Both the position numbers and the translations under genes were made by a program. Positions 16,065-23,900 of a DNA stretch of 35,791 nucleotides are shown here, in pieces. Each line of letters begins with the position of its first letter. Position 1 is the first letter of the stretch. The notes under the pieces are model-generated. The model saw only the letters and a program-made list of their open reading frames with translations, had not been told where the DNA came from and did no database searches. The stretch comes from Gammaproteobacteria bacterium (GTDB taxonomy: Bacteria; Pseudomonadota; Gammaproteobacteria; Ga0077536): the NCBI GenBank assembly GCA_009692265.1, contig SHZM01000035.1:1-35791 (forward strand), in the 5' to 3' direction.

Positions 16065-16492
16065 ATGAAGACACTCCCGAGCATCGCTCTGATGGCACTT
16101 TTCGCCTCGACCCCCGCCACTGTGATCGCGGTCGAAACCCCGCAGGGAGATACGGTTATTGTCCCGTTGATGGAGCAGGCGTTGAGTGGGATCCCGGGCA
16201 AGACCGCGACCGTCATCACCGTCGAATACGCGCCAGGCGCCTTCACGCCTCCGCACACCCACCCAGCGGATACCATCGTCTACGTATTGGACGGGGAAGT
16301 TGAGATGCAAGTCGAAGGGGCTCCGTCGTAGTCCTGAAGGCTGGTCAGACTTATTACGAGAATCCGTCCGATATCCACGTGGTCTCCCGAAACGCGAGTA
16401 CGACCAAGCCGGCAAAATTTCTAGTAGTCCTGCTCAAAGACAAAGGCGCGCCGGTACTCGAGCCTCACCCTGCAACGAGCGCCGATGACTGA
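16065..16492 (+). pseudogene. Secreted cupin-domain protein, frameshifted
   Basis: The first frame (16065-16331) gives a signal peptide (TLPSIALMALFASTPATVIA) and the cupin motif with metal ligands PPHTHPADTIVYVLDGEVEM, then stops in the middle of the barrel. Adding one G to the GGGG run at 16317-16320 restores a single frame: EGGSVVVLKAGQTYYENPSD, IHVVSRNAS, and a natural end at 16490-16492, giving about 142 residues. The second half carries the second cupin motif, including a histidine (DIHVV). So the gene is broken by a one-base loss in a homopolymer, or it is a sequencing error. Single-domain cupins of this kind bind a metal; the substrate is unknown. GGAACTTTTGG precedes the ATG. Confidence 0.8.
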
Positions 16493-16507
16493 GGATTTCG
16501 AACCAAT

Positions 16508-17353
16508 TTAATCCGCGAGGTCCCGCTTCTTCAGTTCGACTAACAAATCGATGACCTCTTCCTTCATGCGATCGACTTTCTGATGCAGCTGCATCACTTC
16601 TACTTCCGCACGAACATTTACTTCATATTCGATGTCGGCGCGGACTCTATCTTTCGCATCCTGACGATTCTGACTCATCATGATGATTGGTCCCTGTAGG
16701 GCAGCCAACGTCGACAACACTAAATTCAATCCGATAAACGGCGGTGGGTCGAACGGGCCGAAACCAAAAAATAGCCAAGTATTAAGCGCCATCCAAGTTA
16801 AAAGGATGACAATAAAGCTATTAATGAACATCCAGGAACCGCCGACATGCGCGACGGCGTCGGCTACCCGATCGCCGAGGGTCAGCTTTTCGGCAATGAC
16901 TTCGTTGGCATTTTGCGCCATGTTTTCCGCGAGCATCAGATCCGCGCGCCGTAACCTTCGCGATAATGTGGCGAGGATATCGAGCGCTGCTTGCGGTTTC
17001 TTGCTGAAGAGCAAGATCAGGTCATTACGGTCAATACAGCAGGTGTGGGTTGCTTCCAGGGTGACCGCGCTCGCCGAGCGTGGTTCGCCGTCGAGCAGCG
17101 ATAATTCTCCAAACATCTCCCCTGCTTCAACGACTCCGACCGAGCCCCGGTTACCGGTCGTATCGACGATAAAAAGCTCGACCTTCCCGGTGATCACGAC
17201 GTGCATTTCACCGCCAGGATCGCCGGCCCGAAATACCGTCTGCCCGGCGACGAAATTCCTTTCTTCAATATGCTGGGACAACTCGCGTAACTCGTCTTCG
17301 TCAAACAAGTTAAACATCGGGACTTTTTTGAGGATTGCCAAACCGACCGACAT
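16508..17353 (-). CDS. Cyclic-nucleotide-binding/DUF1003 membrane protein
   Basis: The roughly 281-residue protein joins two modules. Residues about 8-125 are a cNMP-binding (CRP-like) beta barrel: FVAGQTVFRAGDPGGEMHVV, GKVELFIVD, and the phosphate-binding cassette GEMFGELSLLDGEPRSASA. The second half is DUF1003: a helix pair in GSWMFINSFIVILLTWMALN and LNLVLSTLAALQGPIIMMSQ, then NRQDAKDRVRADIEYEVNVRAEVE and a coiled C-terminus. The combination suggests a membrane protein gated or tuned by cAMP, c-di-GMP or a related ligand; the function of DUF1003 is not known. The ATG at 17353 is used; a GTG two codons earlier (17359) is equally possible. It is convergent with the cupin gene and divergent from the ABC operon. 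Confidence 0.88.
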   Translation of the reverse strand: MSVGLAILKKVPMFNLFDEDELRELSQHIEERNFVAGQTVFRAGDPGGEMHVVITGKVELFIVDTTGNRGSVGVVEAGEMFGELSLLDGEPRSASAVTLEATHTCCIDRNDLILLFSKKPQAALDILATLSRRLRRADLMLAENMAQNANEVIAEKLTLGDRVADAVAHVGGSWMFINSFIVILLTWMALNTWLFFGFGPFDPPPFIGLNLVLSTLAALQGPIIMMSQNRQDAKDRVRADIEYEVNVRAEVEVMQLHQKVDRMKEEVIDLLVELKKRDLAD

Positions 17354-17465
17354 AGACACTACTCTTGCACTAACACGATTCCTGGGTATACGAGCCTTAA
17401 ACTCGGCGGTATCTTACGGGATGTTCGCAGGGAAAGGTGCCCCGCGCCGAGGTGTGGAAGAAAGG

Positions 17466-17487
17466 AACCCGCTCTTACGAGCGGGTT
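17466..17487 (+). other. Hairpin in the leader of the ABC transporter operon
   Basis: AACCCGCTC (17466-17474) and GAGCGGGTT (17479-17487) form a perfect 9-bp stem with a TTAC loop. It lies between two diverging genes, so it cannot end either of them. It may shape the long leader before the ABC ATPase start (17614), end an unseen short transcript, or be the site of a regulator. No T-run follows on the plus strand. Confidence 0.4.
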
Positions 17488-17613
17488 AAGCAGGGAGTTA
17501 AGAGGGAAGTCACGGTTCCACTGTACGTCAGCCCCTACGCGCACAACCGGAATTGCATCACCTTCCATGTGTCGATTTGTAAACAACGTCCGCAAACGCT
17601 GGCGACGAAAGGT

Positions 17614-18282
17614 GTGACTGGAATCATTACCTGCGAAGCGCTGTCGATGCGCTACTCGGAGCACACGAGCCCGGTATTACAGGGACTTGAATTACAGGTT
17701 AACCGTGGCGAGTTCGTGGCGATTCTTGGCCGAAGCGGCTCGGGTAAGTCGACTTTACTGAAACTAATCGGTGCAATGGAGCAAGCGACCTCGGGGAATC
17801 TAATCGTCGCCGGCCACAACCTCGGGGAACTCGACGAAACTGCTCGAACACTGTTTAGACGCCGTAAAATCGGCTTCGTCTTTCAGAACTACAATCTATT
17901 GTCCAGCCTGACGGTGCGCGACAATCTGCGCCTGCCGCTAGCGCTGAACCGAGTTCCTGACGACTCGCGCGTGCAACAGCAGCTGGAAACGTTGAACCTT
18001 GGGCATTTACGTGATCGCTATCCCGGGTCGCTCTCCGGTGGCGAACAGCAGCGGGTTGCGCTCGCACGCGCATTGATTCATCGACCTCCCGTGGTGCTCG
18101 CCGATGAGCCAACCGGAAACCTTGATCGCAGCACCAGCGAAGAGGTACTCACCTTATTGCAATCCTTAATCCGCGCCCACGGCACCACGGTCGTGATGGC
18201 AACGCACAGTCAGGAAGCTGCAAGAATCGCGGATTCGATTTACGCCTTGGACGAGGGGTGCCTCGTCGCGCAGCACCAATGA
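17614..18282 (+). CDS. ABC transporter ATPase (LolD/MacB/AttE-like)
   Basis: The 222-residue protein has Walker A GRSGSGKST (39-47), a Q-loop in FVFQNYNLL (about 89-97), signature LSGGEQQ (140-146), Walker B VLADEP (161-166) and the switch histidine in MATHSQ (198). It belongs to the class that powers FtsX/MacB-like permeases moving lipids, lipoproteins or peptides. I choose the GTG at 17614, which has CGAAAGG just upstream and gives the normal family length; the frame is open back to 17437, but that part has no family character. Its stop overlaps the permease start (ATGA), so the two are translationally coupled. The arrangement ATPase, permease, CrtC-like protein matches the AttEFGH type. 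Confidence 0.92.
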   Translation: MTGIITCEALSMRYSEHTSPVLQGLELQVNRGEFVAILGRSGSGKSTLLKLIGAMEQATSGNLIVAGHNLGELDETARTLFRRRKIGFVFQNYNLLSSLTVRDNLRLPLALNRVPDDSRVQQQLETLNLGHLRDRYPGSLSGGEQQRVALARALIHRPPVVLADEPTGNLDRSTSEEVLTLLQSLIRAHGTTVVMATHSQEAARIADSIYALDEGCLVAQHQ

Positions 18283-20795
18283 ACTTGCTGTGGTTGTCGA
18301 ATTTCAATCATCTGAGAAGGCATCCGTGGCAGTTCGGATTGGCGCTTATTGGCGTCGCGCTAGGCGTAGCGATAGTCGTCGCGGTACAAGTCACCCAGCA
18401 CAGCGCGAAGCTTGGCTTCCGTCGCGCCCAAGAAGCTTTAACTGGCATCGCGACACACCGAATTGAAGCCGCCACCGGGGTTCTCGACGAACGTGTCTAC
18501 GCGCGGCTTTGTCTGAGCTTTCCGAATCTCGCTATGACACCTGTGCTCGAAGCCGATGTGAAGCTAGCCGCTAAACGCGGCGAGTGGGCCAAGCTTGTCG
18601 GACTCGATCCGCTTACTGTCCTGACGCGCTCATCGACTGCACTTAGTAACGCCGCGGCCGCGCAGTCCGAGCTGCTTACCACCTCGCTCGGGCTCGTCAA
18701 TGCGCGAACTTTTCGACTCCTAGGTCAGCCAGCGACGGCAACGGTAATACTCGTGCAAGCCGAGCACGAATTTGTACTCGCGCTGCAAACGCCCGCGGCT
18801 GCGTCGCCGCTGAATGATCCCGCGCTTGACGGCGTCATCCTGGTGGACATTGCGACCGCTCAAGAACTCCTGCGCCGACCGGGCGAGATTTCACATATCG
18901 AACTATACGTACCGAAACAGGCAGCCGGTCTGCTCGCGAGACTTAAGAACACGTTGCCTGCGACGCTGCACCTGCGCGATATCAAGCAGGAACTCGCCGC
19001 ACAAGAAATGCTCACAAAAGCCCTCGACACGAACCTCGCTGCGATGAGCTTCTTGGGAATTTTGCTCGGGATGTTTTTGGTCTACAACACAGAATCATTT
19101 CTCGTCGTCCAGCGGAATGTCCTGTATGGACGGCTGCGGACCTTGGGTGTCACCGCGAGCGAGTTAATGTGGGGTGTATTAATCGAAGCTTTGCTTATCG
19201 GTGCGCTAGCGAGCGTCGTTGGTGTCTGCGCGGGTGTGTTGCTCGCCGATGCGCTGCTTGATCTCGTCATCTATACGCGCCGCGATTTCTATTATGCGGT
19301 CACCACTCACGAACTCTCGCTTGACGCCATGACCTTGGGCGCATGTGCCGTGGGGGGTGTGGTCACAACGATACTCGCTGCGCTCTGCCCAGCCCTTGAC
19401 GCCGCGAATGCGCCGTTAGGTCGCGCGCCAGACCCAGACCATGCGATTAAGTCCAGCTGGCTTTCCAAGCGCGTGCTGACTTTCAGCTTTATTCTAATCG
19501 CAGTGCTTGTTTACATGGCGCCCATCTCGACGCTTTGGCGTAGCTTCGCTTGGCTGTTTTTAGCCTTGGTGCTCGCCTCGAGGCTGATTCCATTCGCATT
19601 ACGACTAATCAGGCCGGGACTAGCGCGCGCATTGCGTGCGCGATCCGTATGGCCAGAGCGATTGGGTATTGCGACCTCGCTCCGCGCTGATCGACGGATA
19701 GAGACTGCAACCACGGCACTCTGCCTTGCCGCTGCAGTGAGTTTGGGCATGCAACTTATGACCGGCAGTTTTCGCCAAAACGTTGAAACCTGGCTATTGC
19801 GACTGCTGCGTGCCGATTTCTATCTCAGTATTCGCGACGCGCCCGTAGCTGCCGGACCGCAGCTCAAAACAGTGGCGCTGCAACTGGCACAGCACCCCGC
19901 TGTGTCAGCGATTAGCACGGTGTCGCGGCTACGCGTTATCGTGGATCGTCGCCGGACCTCTCTTGCGGTTTACTCGCTGCCTCCTCGCGCTCGTCCTGGT
20001 TATGAATTTCTTGCGGGAGATCCGCGGCAGATATGGCGACAGTGGGAAACCGACGACACAGTGATCGTTACTGAACCATACGCCCGACATTTAAAGCGTC
20101 AGCTAGGGGATCAGCTAACCATCGAATCTCCCACCGGCCGCCGGCGTTTTAAGATTACCGGGATTTATCGTGATTACAGCAGCGAACATGGGATTGTCGC
20201 GATGAGTCGTGCAACATTTCAGCGGCATTGGGCGGCTATCAACGTTGAGGGTGTAGGCGTTTACGCACACAACTCGCGTGATCTACGCGCGATACGCAGA
20301 ACGCTAGATACGATCCGCGGAAACACCCGCGACCTCGACATCCGTGCCAATGTCGAACTCCGGCAGCGAGCACTACAAGTATTTGATCGGACGTTTCAAA
20401 TCACGAAATTACTGGCACTAGCGACCTTGCTCGTCTCGTTTGTCGGGATCATCGGGTCCCTGTTGGCGCAACAAATAGAACGCGCTCGCGATTACGGAGT
20501 TCTGCGCGCGTTAGGGATTAGTCGAATCGAACTCGCACGCGTGATTGTGGCGCAAACCTTCCTCATCGGTATCGTCGCCGCGCTATTAGCGATGCCGATA
20601 GGGATCGGCATCGCTAACTATTTAGTGCGGGTGGTCAACGTTGAAGCTTTTGGCTGGACCATGCCTTTAGTCGTGCCCCTATCCACCCTTGCGTATGCGT
20701 CGTGCGGAGTGCTTTTCGCCGCGACAGCGGCGGCCATACTGCCGGTCTTTCACGCCACAATTCGACCACCAGCCCAGGTGCTTCAGGATGAATAG
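18279..20795 (+). CDS. FtsX-like permease, double-domain (AttFG-like)
   Basis: The 838-residue inner-membrane protein has an N-terminal helix (FGLALIGVALGVAIVVAVQV), a large periplasmic domain to about 245, a first FtsX core of three helices (starting AAMSFLGILLGMFLVYN, with LRTLGVTASELMWGVLIEAL), a middle membrane pair, a second periplasmic domain, and a final FtsX core (LLALATLLVSFVGIIGSLLA, RALGISRIELARVIVAQTFL, and a last helix near the C-terminus). It is thus a fusion equivalent to the two permeases AttF and AttG. Together with the ATPase and the CrtC-like protein it should export or extract an envelope substrate. The start overlaps the ATPase gene by 4 bases, and the stop overlaps the next gene by 8. 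Confidence 0.9.
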   Translation: MNLLWLSNFNHLRRHPWQFGLALIGVALGVAIVVAVQVTQHSAKLGFRRAQEALTGIATHRIEAATGVLDERVYARLCLSFPNLAMTPVLEADVKLAAKRGEWAKLVGLDPLTVLTRSSTALSNAAAAQSELLTTSLGLVNARTFRLLGQPATATVILVQAEHEFVLALQTPAAASPLNDPALDGVILVDIATAQELLRRPGEISHIELYVPKQAAGLLARLKNTLPATLHLRDIKQELAAQEMLTKALDTNLAAMSFLGILLGMFLVYNTESFLVVQRNVLYGRLRTLGVTASELMWGVLIEALLIGALASVVGVCAGVLLADALLDLVIYTRRDFYYAVTTHELSLDAMTLGACAVGGVVTTILAALCPALDAANAPLGRAPDPDHAIKSSWLSKRVLTFSFILIAVLVYMAPISTLWRSFAWLFLALVLASRLIPFALRLIRPGLARALRARSVWPERLGIATSLRADRRIETATTALCLAAAVSLGMQLMTGSFRQNVETWLLRLLRADFYLSIRDAPVAAGPQLKTVALQLAQHPAVSAISTVSRLRVIVDRRRTSLAVYSLPPRARPGYEFLAGDPRQIWRQWETDDTVIVTEPYARHLKRQLGDQLTIESPTGRRRFKITGIYRDYSSEHGIVAMSRATFQRHWAAINVEGVGVYAHNSRDLRAIRRTLDTIRGNTRDLDIRANVELRQRALQVFDRTFQITKLLALATLLVSFVGIIGSLLAQQIERARDYGVLRALGISRIELARVIVAQTFLIGIVAALLAMPIGIGIANYLVRVVNVEAFGWTMPLVVPLSTLAYASCGVLFAATAAAILPVFHATIRPPAQVLQDE

Positions 20796-21936
20796 GCGTC
20801 GTGCCCTGCTTCTCTTAGCATTACCGCTAGGTGGGTGGCTTGGTCAGCGCCTGGTGTGGCCAACGCCACGCCACCAACGCGGCATTTCACTCCGAGCATT
20901 ACTGGGTGATTCCGCAGAATTTGCTGAATTTTCGCGCGCCATCTCGAAACGTGATTTTAAGTTTCCGATCGATCACGCTCCTCACCCCGAATTTCGGCAC
21001 GAATGGTGGTACTTCACTGGCAACCTGGAGACGGCCACGAAGCGGCCTTTCGGCTTTCAGCTGACGTTCTTTCGACTAGCGCTGACAGCGCGCCCACGCC
21101 TGAGCCTCTCTGGCTGGCGCGGCAATCAGCTGCTATTGGGGCATTTCGCCATTACGGATGTCCAGGCTCAACACTTCCACGCTGACGAACGACAGCATCG
21201 CAGCGCGCTTGAGATTGCCGGAACCAGTACTGCGCCACCATCGGTTTGGATCAAGAACTGGAAAGTTGCGATCACCGACGGGGAAAATCACGACTGGCGC
21301 CTTACGGCGCAGACCGAGACACACGGTCTCGCGCTGGATTTAATTTCGATCAAGGCCCCGATACTTCAAGGCGATCGCGGGTTATCGCAAAAGGGGAACG
21401 CGGTAGGGAACGCGTCGTACTACTATTCACAGCCGCGGCTAAACGCCAGCGGCGCGCTGACCCTTGCGGGTGTCGATTATCCAGTGACAGGCACTGCGTG
21501 GGTCGATCGAGAATGGGGAAGCGGCGCCTTGGAAGTTGCACAGGAGGGATGGGATTGGTTCGGCCTACAATTTACCAATTACAGCGAACTGATGTTTTAT
21601 AGGCTACGGCGAACGGATAGCACCCCCGATCCTCACAGCTCCGGAATTTGGATCGACCCTGATGGCAAAGGCGTCGCGCTGAATCACACAGAAGTCTCGC
21701 TGAGCTGCCTTGATACCTGGACAAGTCCGAATACTGGTGTGCGCTATCCACAACGGTGGCGCATCGACATTCCAAAATTGCACATGCGTTTAGCCATTAC
21801 CCCCCGTGTCGCAGCGCAAGAATGGCGTGGCCGGGTCGTCTACTGGGAAGGCGCGGTTGAAGTTTCTGGAACCTCCAATCAGGCGGCGTTAACAGGCGTT
21901 GGTTATGCTGAATTCACCGGCTACCTCGCGCGCTGA
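20788..21936 (+). CDS. AttH/CrtC-like secreted lipocalin-type hydratase
   Basis: The 382-residue protein has a short N-terminal export segment (RRRALLLLALPLGGWLG, with an arginine run) and a long CrtC/AttH-type domain. Hallmarks are HPEFRHEWWYFTGNLET, GFQLTFFRLAL, YYYSQPRL, GTAWVDREWGSG and GWDWFGLQF. Family members (predicted secreted hydrolases, carotenoid 1,2-hydratase-like) pair with FtsX-type ABC transporters in AttEFGH operons and are thought to handle a hydrophobic ligand in the periplasm. The start codon overlaps the permease stop (ATGAATAG), so it is coupled. The opening RRR could be a Tat-like signal, but the canonical SRRxFLK is absent. A carotenoid role is not implied here, as no crt gene is near. 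Confidence 0.88.
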   Translation: MNRRRALLLLALPLGGWLGQRLVWPTPRHQRGISLRALLGDSAEFAEFSRAISKRDFKFPIDHAPHPEFRHEWWYFTGNLETATKRPFGFQLTFFRLALTARPRLSLSGWRGNQLLLGHFAITDVQAQHFHADERQHRSALEIAGTSTAPPSVWIKNWKVAITDGENHDWRLTAQTETHGLALDLISIKAPILQGDRGLSQKGNAVGNASYYYSQPRLNASGALTLAGVDYPVTGTAWVDREWGSGALEVAQEGWDWFGLQFTNYSELMFYRLRRTDSTPDPHSSGIWIDPDGKGVALNHTEVSLSCLDTWTSPNTGVRYPQRWRIDIPKLHMRLAITPRVAAQEWRGRVVYWEGAVEVSGTSNQAALTGVGYAEFTGYLAR

Positions 21937-21938
21937 GA

Positions 21939-21952
21939 ACCGCGAACGCGGT
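21939..21952. terminator. Hairpin between converging attH-like and ppnN genes
   Basis: ACCGCG (21939-21944) pairs with CGCGGT (21947-21952) around two bases. It fills the 27-base gap between two converging stops and could act on both strands, although neither side has a strong T-run. Confidence 0.4.
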
Positions 21953-21963
21953 GGCTTGGAAAG

Positions 21964-23340
21964 CTATTTCGCCAACCGATAGCACGGAGCGTATTCGCGC
22001 CCGCCGAGCCGCATGCGGCCATCCGTCACGAATCGACGCAATAAAATATCCAGCTGATCGGTGAGTGCGCGTTCCGCATGCAGTTCAAACGGGCCGAGCC
22101 GCTCGACCGCGCGCACACCCTCCTCCTTCACATTTCCGCAGACTAAACCGGAGAATGCACGGCGAAGATTGCAGGCTAGCTCATGCGGTGGCAGCGCGCG
22201 GTCTAAAATCAAATTCGCCATCGCCTCGTGAGTCACGACGAATGGCTGTTGGAATGCGCTATCAATTCGCAGCGACCAATTGAAATACGCAGCGTCATCG
22301 TGACCGTCTCGGAAGTGCTGTACGGCCTCAGTCGATTCGCGCATTTTCATCGCCACTCGCGCAGGGTCGCCCACGATGATCTCGTAACGGTTCGCAAACG
22401 CCTCTCCCAGCACCGTGCGGACGAAACGGTCGATATGTTTGAAGTAATCCGCGCTATCCGTGGGACCGGTTAAAATCAATGGGACCGGGATTTCGGCGTT
22501 ATCTGGATGCGACAATACCCCGAGTATGTACAAGAGTTCCTCCGCGGTGCCCACGCCTCCGGGGAAAATTATGATCCCGTGGCCTACGCGCACGAACGCT
22601 TCGAGGCGCTTTTCGATATCGGGCATGATCACGAGATCGTTGACGATCGGGTTAGGGGCTTCGGCGGCGATAATACCCGGCTCGGTGATCCCGATATAAC
22701 GCCCGTCGCTGACGCGCTGTTTGGCGTGCGCGATTGCCGCACCTTTCATTGGTCCCTTCATCGCGCCAGGGCCGCAACCAGTGCAAATATCGAGTGCCCG
22801 TAAGCCGAGCTGGTAACCAACTTCCTTGCAGTAATCGTACTCAGATCGGCCGATTGAGTGTCCACCCCAGCACACCACGACGCTGCGCGGAGGTCCAGCC
22901 CGAAACAGCCCTGTATGCCGCAAAATATGGAAAACCGAATCCGTTATTCCCGCTGGAGTCTCCCAATTAAAACGCGACGGGCGTTCGAGCTCGCGAGACA
23001 GATACGTAATATCCCGTAACACGGCAAACAGATGCTGCTTTACGCCCCTGATCATTTCGCCATCCACAAATGCTTGCGCCGGGGGATTCACTAAATGTAA
23101 GCGGATCCCGCGATCCACCTGCTCGAAACTGATTTCGAAATTCGCGTACGCCTCAAGGACTTCTCGCGCGTCGTCCGACTCAATCCCACTAGTCATCACC
23201 GCCAACGCACAACGCCGAAACAAGCTGTAGACACGGCCCGTCCGCGCCATACATAAATCATTCACTTCCGCTTGCGACAGGATCGCCAAGGTCGAGTCCG
23301 GCACGATGGTCGCGTGCGGGATACTGCGCGTTTTATTCAC
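21964..23340 (-). CDS. ppnN: Nucleotide 5'-monophosphate nucleosidase PpnN (YgdH)
   Basis: The 458-residue protein is nearly the length of E. coli PpnN (454). The central LOG-type Rossmann domain shows VVVCWGGHSIGRSEYDYCKE, CGPGAMKGPMKGA, and the nucleotide-binding motif FPGGVGTAEELLY. Flanking N- and C-terminal domains match the enteric type (AQAFVDGEMIRGVKQHLFAV near residue 100; FRDGHDDAAYFNW later). The enzyme splits purine nucleoside monophosphates to base and ribose 5-phosphate, and in E. coli it is stimulated by (p)ppGpp. The start is GTG at 23340 with AAGGAAAA about 4 bases upstream. It is divergent from the small acidic-protein gene, sharing an AT-rich intergenic region. Confidence 0.94.
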   Translation of the reverse strand: MNKTRSIPHATIVPDSTLAILSQAEVNDLCMARTGRVYSLFRRCALAVMTSGIESDDAREVLEAYANFEISFEQVDRGIRLHLVNPPAQAFVDGEMIRGVKQHLFAVLRDITYLSRELERPSRFNWETPAGITDSVFHILRHTGLFRAGPPRSVVVCWGGHSIGRSEYDYCKEVGYQLGLRALDICTGCGPGAMKGPMKGAAIAHAKQRVSDGRYIGITEPGIIAAEAPNPIVNDLVIMPDIEKRLEAFVRVGHGIIIFPGGVGTAEELLYILGVLSHPDNAEIPVPLILTGPTDSADYFKHIDRFVRTVLGEAFANRYEIIVGDPARVAMKMRESTEAVQHFRDGHDDAAYFNWSLRIDSAFQQPFVVTHEAMANLILDRALPPHELACNLRRAFSGLVCGNVKEEGVRAVERLGPFELHAERALTDQLDILLRRFVTDGRMRLGGREYAPCYRLAK

Positions 23341-23364
23341 GGGTTTTCCTTATGGCGAGCTAGC

Positions 23365-23380
23365 CGTCTCCTGGGAGACG
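23365..23380. promoter_or_regulatory. Palindrome between ppnN and the small-protein gene
   Basis: CGTCTCC (23365-23371) and GGAGACG (23374-23380) form a perfect 7-bp inverted repeat around TG. It lies 25 bases upstream of the ppnN start and 12 bases upstream of the -35 of the opposite promoter, a sensible place for an operator or a leader hairpin. No regulator can be named. Confidence 0.35.
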
Positions 23381-23391
23381 TAAGTTTGTAG

Positions 23392-23419
23392 TTGAAGTTC
23401 TTTCTCATGATTCTATAAT
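23392..23419 (+). promoter_or_regulatory. Sigma70-like promoter for the small acidic protein
   Basis: TTGAAG (23392-23397) and a perfect TATAAT (23414-23419) are separated by 16 bases, in a strikingly AT-rich stretch. Transcription would begin near 23426 and leave a leader of about 90 bases. This is the best-looking promoter I can see in the window. Confidence 0.6.
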
Positions 23420-23430
23420 AATCGCTATAA

Positions 23431-23480
23431 AGATCAGTTTATTAAACGGTCTACTTGATAATACTGATCTGATTACAGAT
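23431..23480 (+). promoter_or_regulatory. Inverted repeats in the leader of the small-protein gene
   Basis: AGATCAGT (23431-23438) is the reverse complement of ACTGATCT (23463-23470), and the overlapping ATCTG (23467-23471) pairs with CAGAT (23476-23480). The two pairings are mutually exclusive, so the leader could switch between folds, or the repeats could be protein-binding half sites. This is a pattern only; no known riboswitch class is recognised. Confidence 0.3.
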
Positions 23481-23516
23481 GTAACACTACGTTTTGGGTG
23501 TAGGGGGAGAGTCACC

Positions 23517-23759
23517 ATGGCACCGAAAGTGATTTCTGAAGGTTGGGTGGATTTAGTTGACGAACTCAAGCAGTTAGAGCAGTTCTTCCCTCAGCTCGGG
23601 ATCGTCAGCGAGCACGATGAGCTTGAGGAAGAAGTGAATGAACTCGAGCAATTAATCGCTACCGCAGGCATCCCAGAAGACGAGCATTCAATGCGCGCGC
23701 TGACGTTTCTCCAATCGGAATTGACTAAAAAGCGTAGTTTTCTCAGTAAGATGCAGTGA
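23517..23759 (+). CDS. Small acidic helical protein, unknown function
   Basis: The 80-residue product is very acidic in its first 60 residues (ELKQLEQFF, EHDELEEEVNELEQLI) and ends basic (LTKKRSFLSKMQ). Heptad-like leucines suggest two or three helices or a short coiled coil. There is no signal peptide, membrane segment or cysteine. A GGGGGAGAG ribosome site sits 6-15 bases before the ATG, and a good promoter lies about 100 bases upstream, so this small gene is probably real and well expressed. I recognise no family. It stands alone: the next gene starts 141 bases later behind a small inverted repeat (23795-23810). Confidence 0.7.
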   Translation: MAPKVISEGWVDLVDELKQLEQFFPQLGIVSEHDELEEEVNELEQLIATAGIPEDEHSMRALTFLQSELTKKRSFLSKMQ

Positions 23760-23871
23760 GAAGAGTTGTATACCGACCGCCCCGAACTGCACACGCAATC
23801 GGCTGATTGCCAATCGTACCCAATTTAACTTGAGTCCAAGCCTCGGCAGATTTCACTTCTATCCATAGAAT

Positions 23872-23890
23872 GCCCTGACTACTTCAGGGC
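23872..23890 (+). other. Hairpin just upstream of the PhoX-like gene
   Basis: GCCCTGA (23872-23878) pairs with TCAGGGC (23884-23890) around a 5-base loop and ends 10 bases before the ATG at 23901, where the ribosome site would be expected; no Shine-Dalgarno sequence is visible. It may be a terminator for the small-protein gene or may hide the start region. Confidence 0.4.
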
Positions 23891-23900
23891 TCCAGCACTC

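Noticed and set aside
17437-17613. An N-terminal extension of the ABC ATPase
   Set aside because: The added 59 residues have no ABC character and contain the hairpin at 17466-17487; the GTG at 17614 gives the normal family length.
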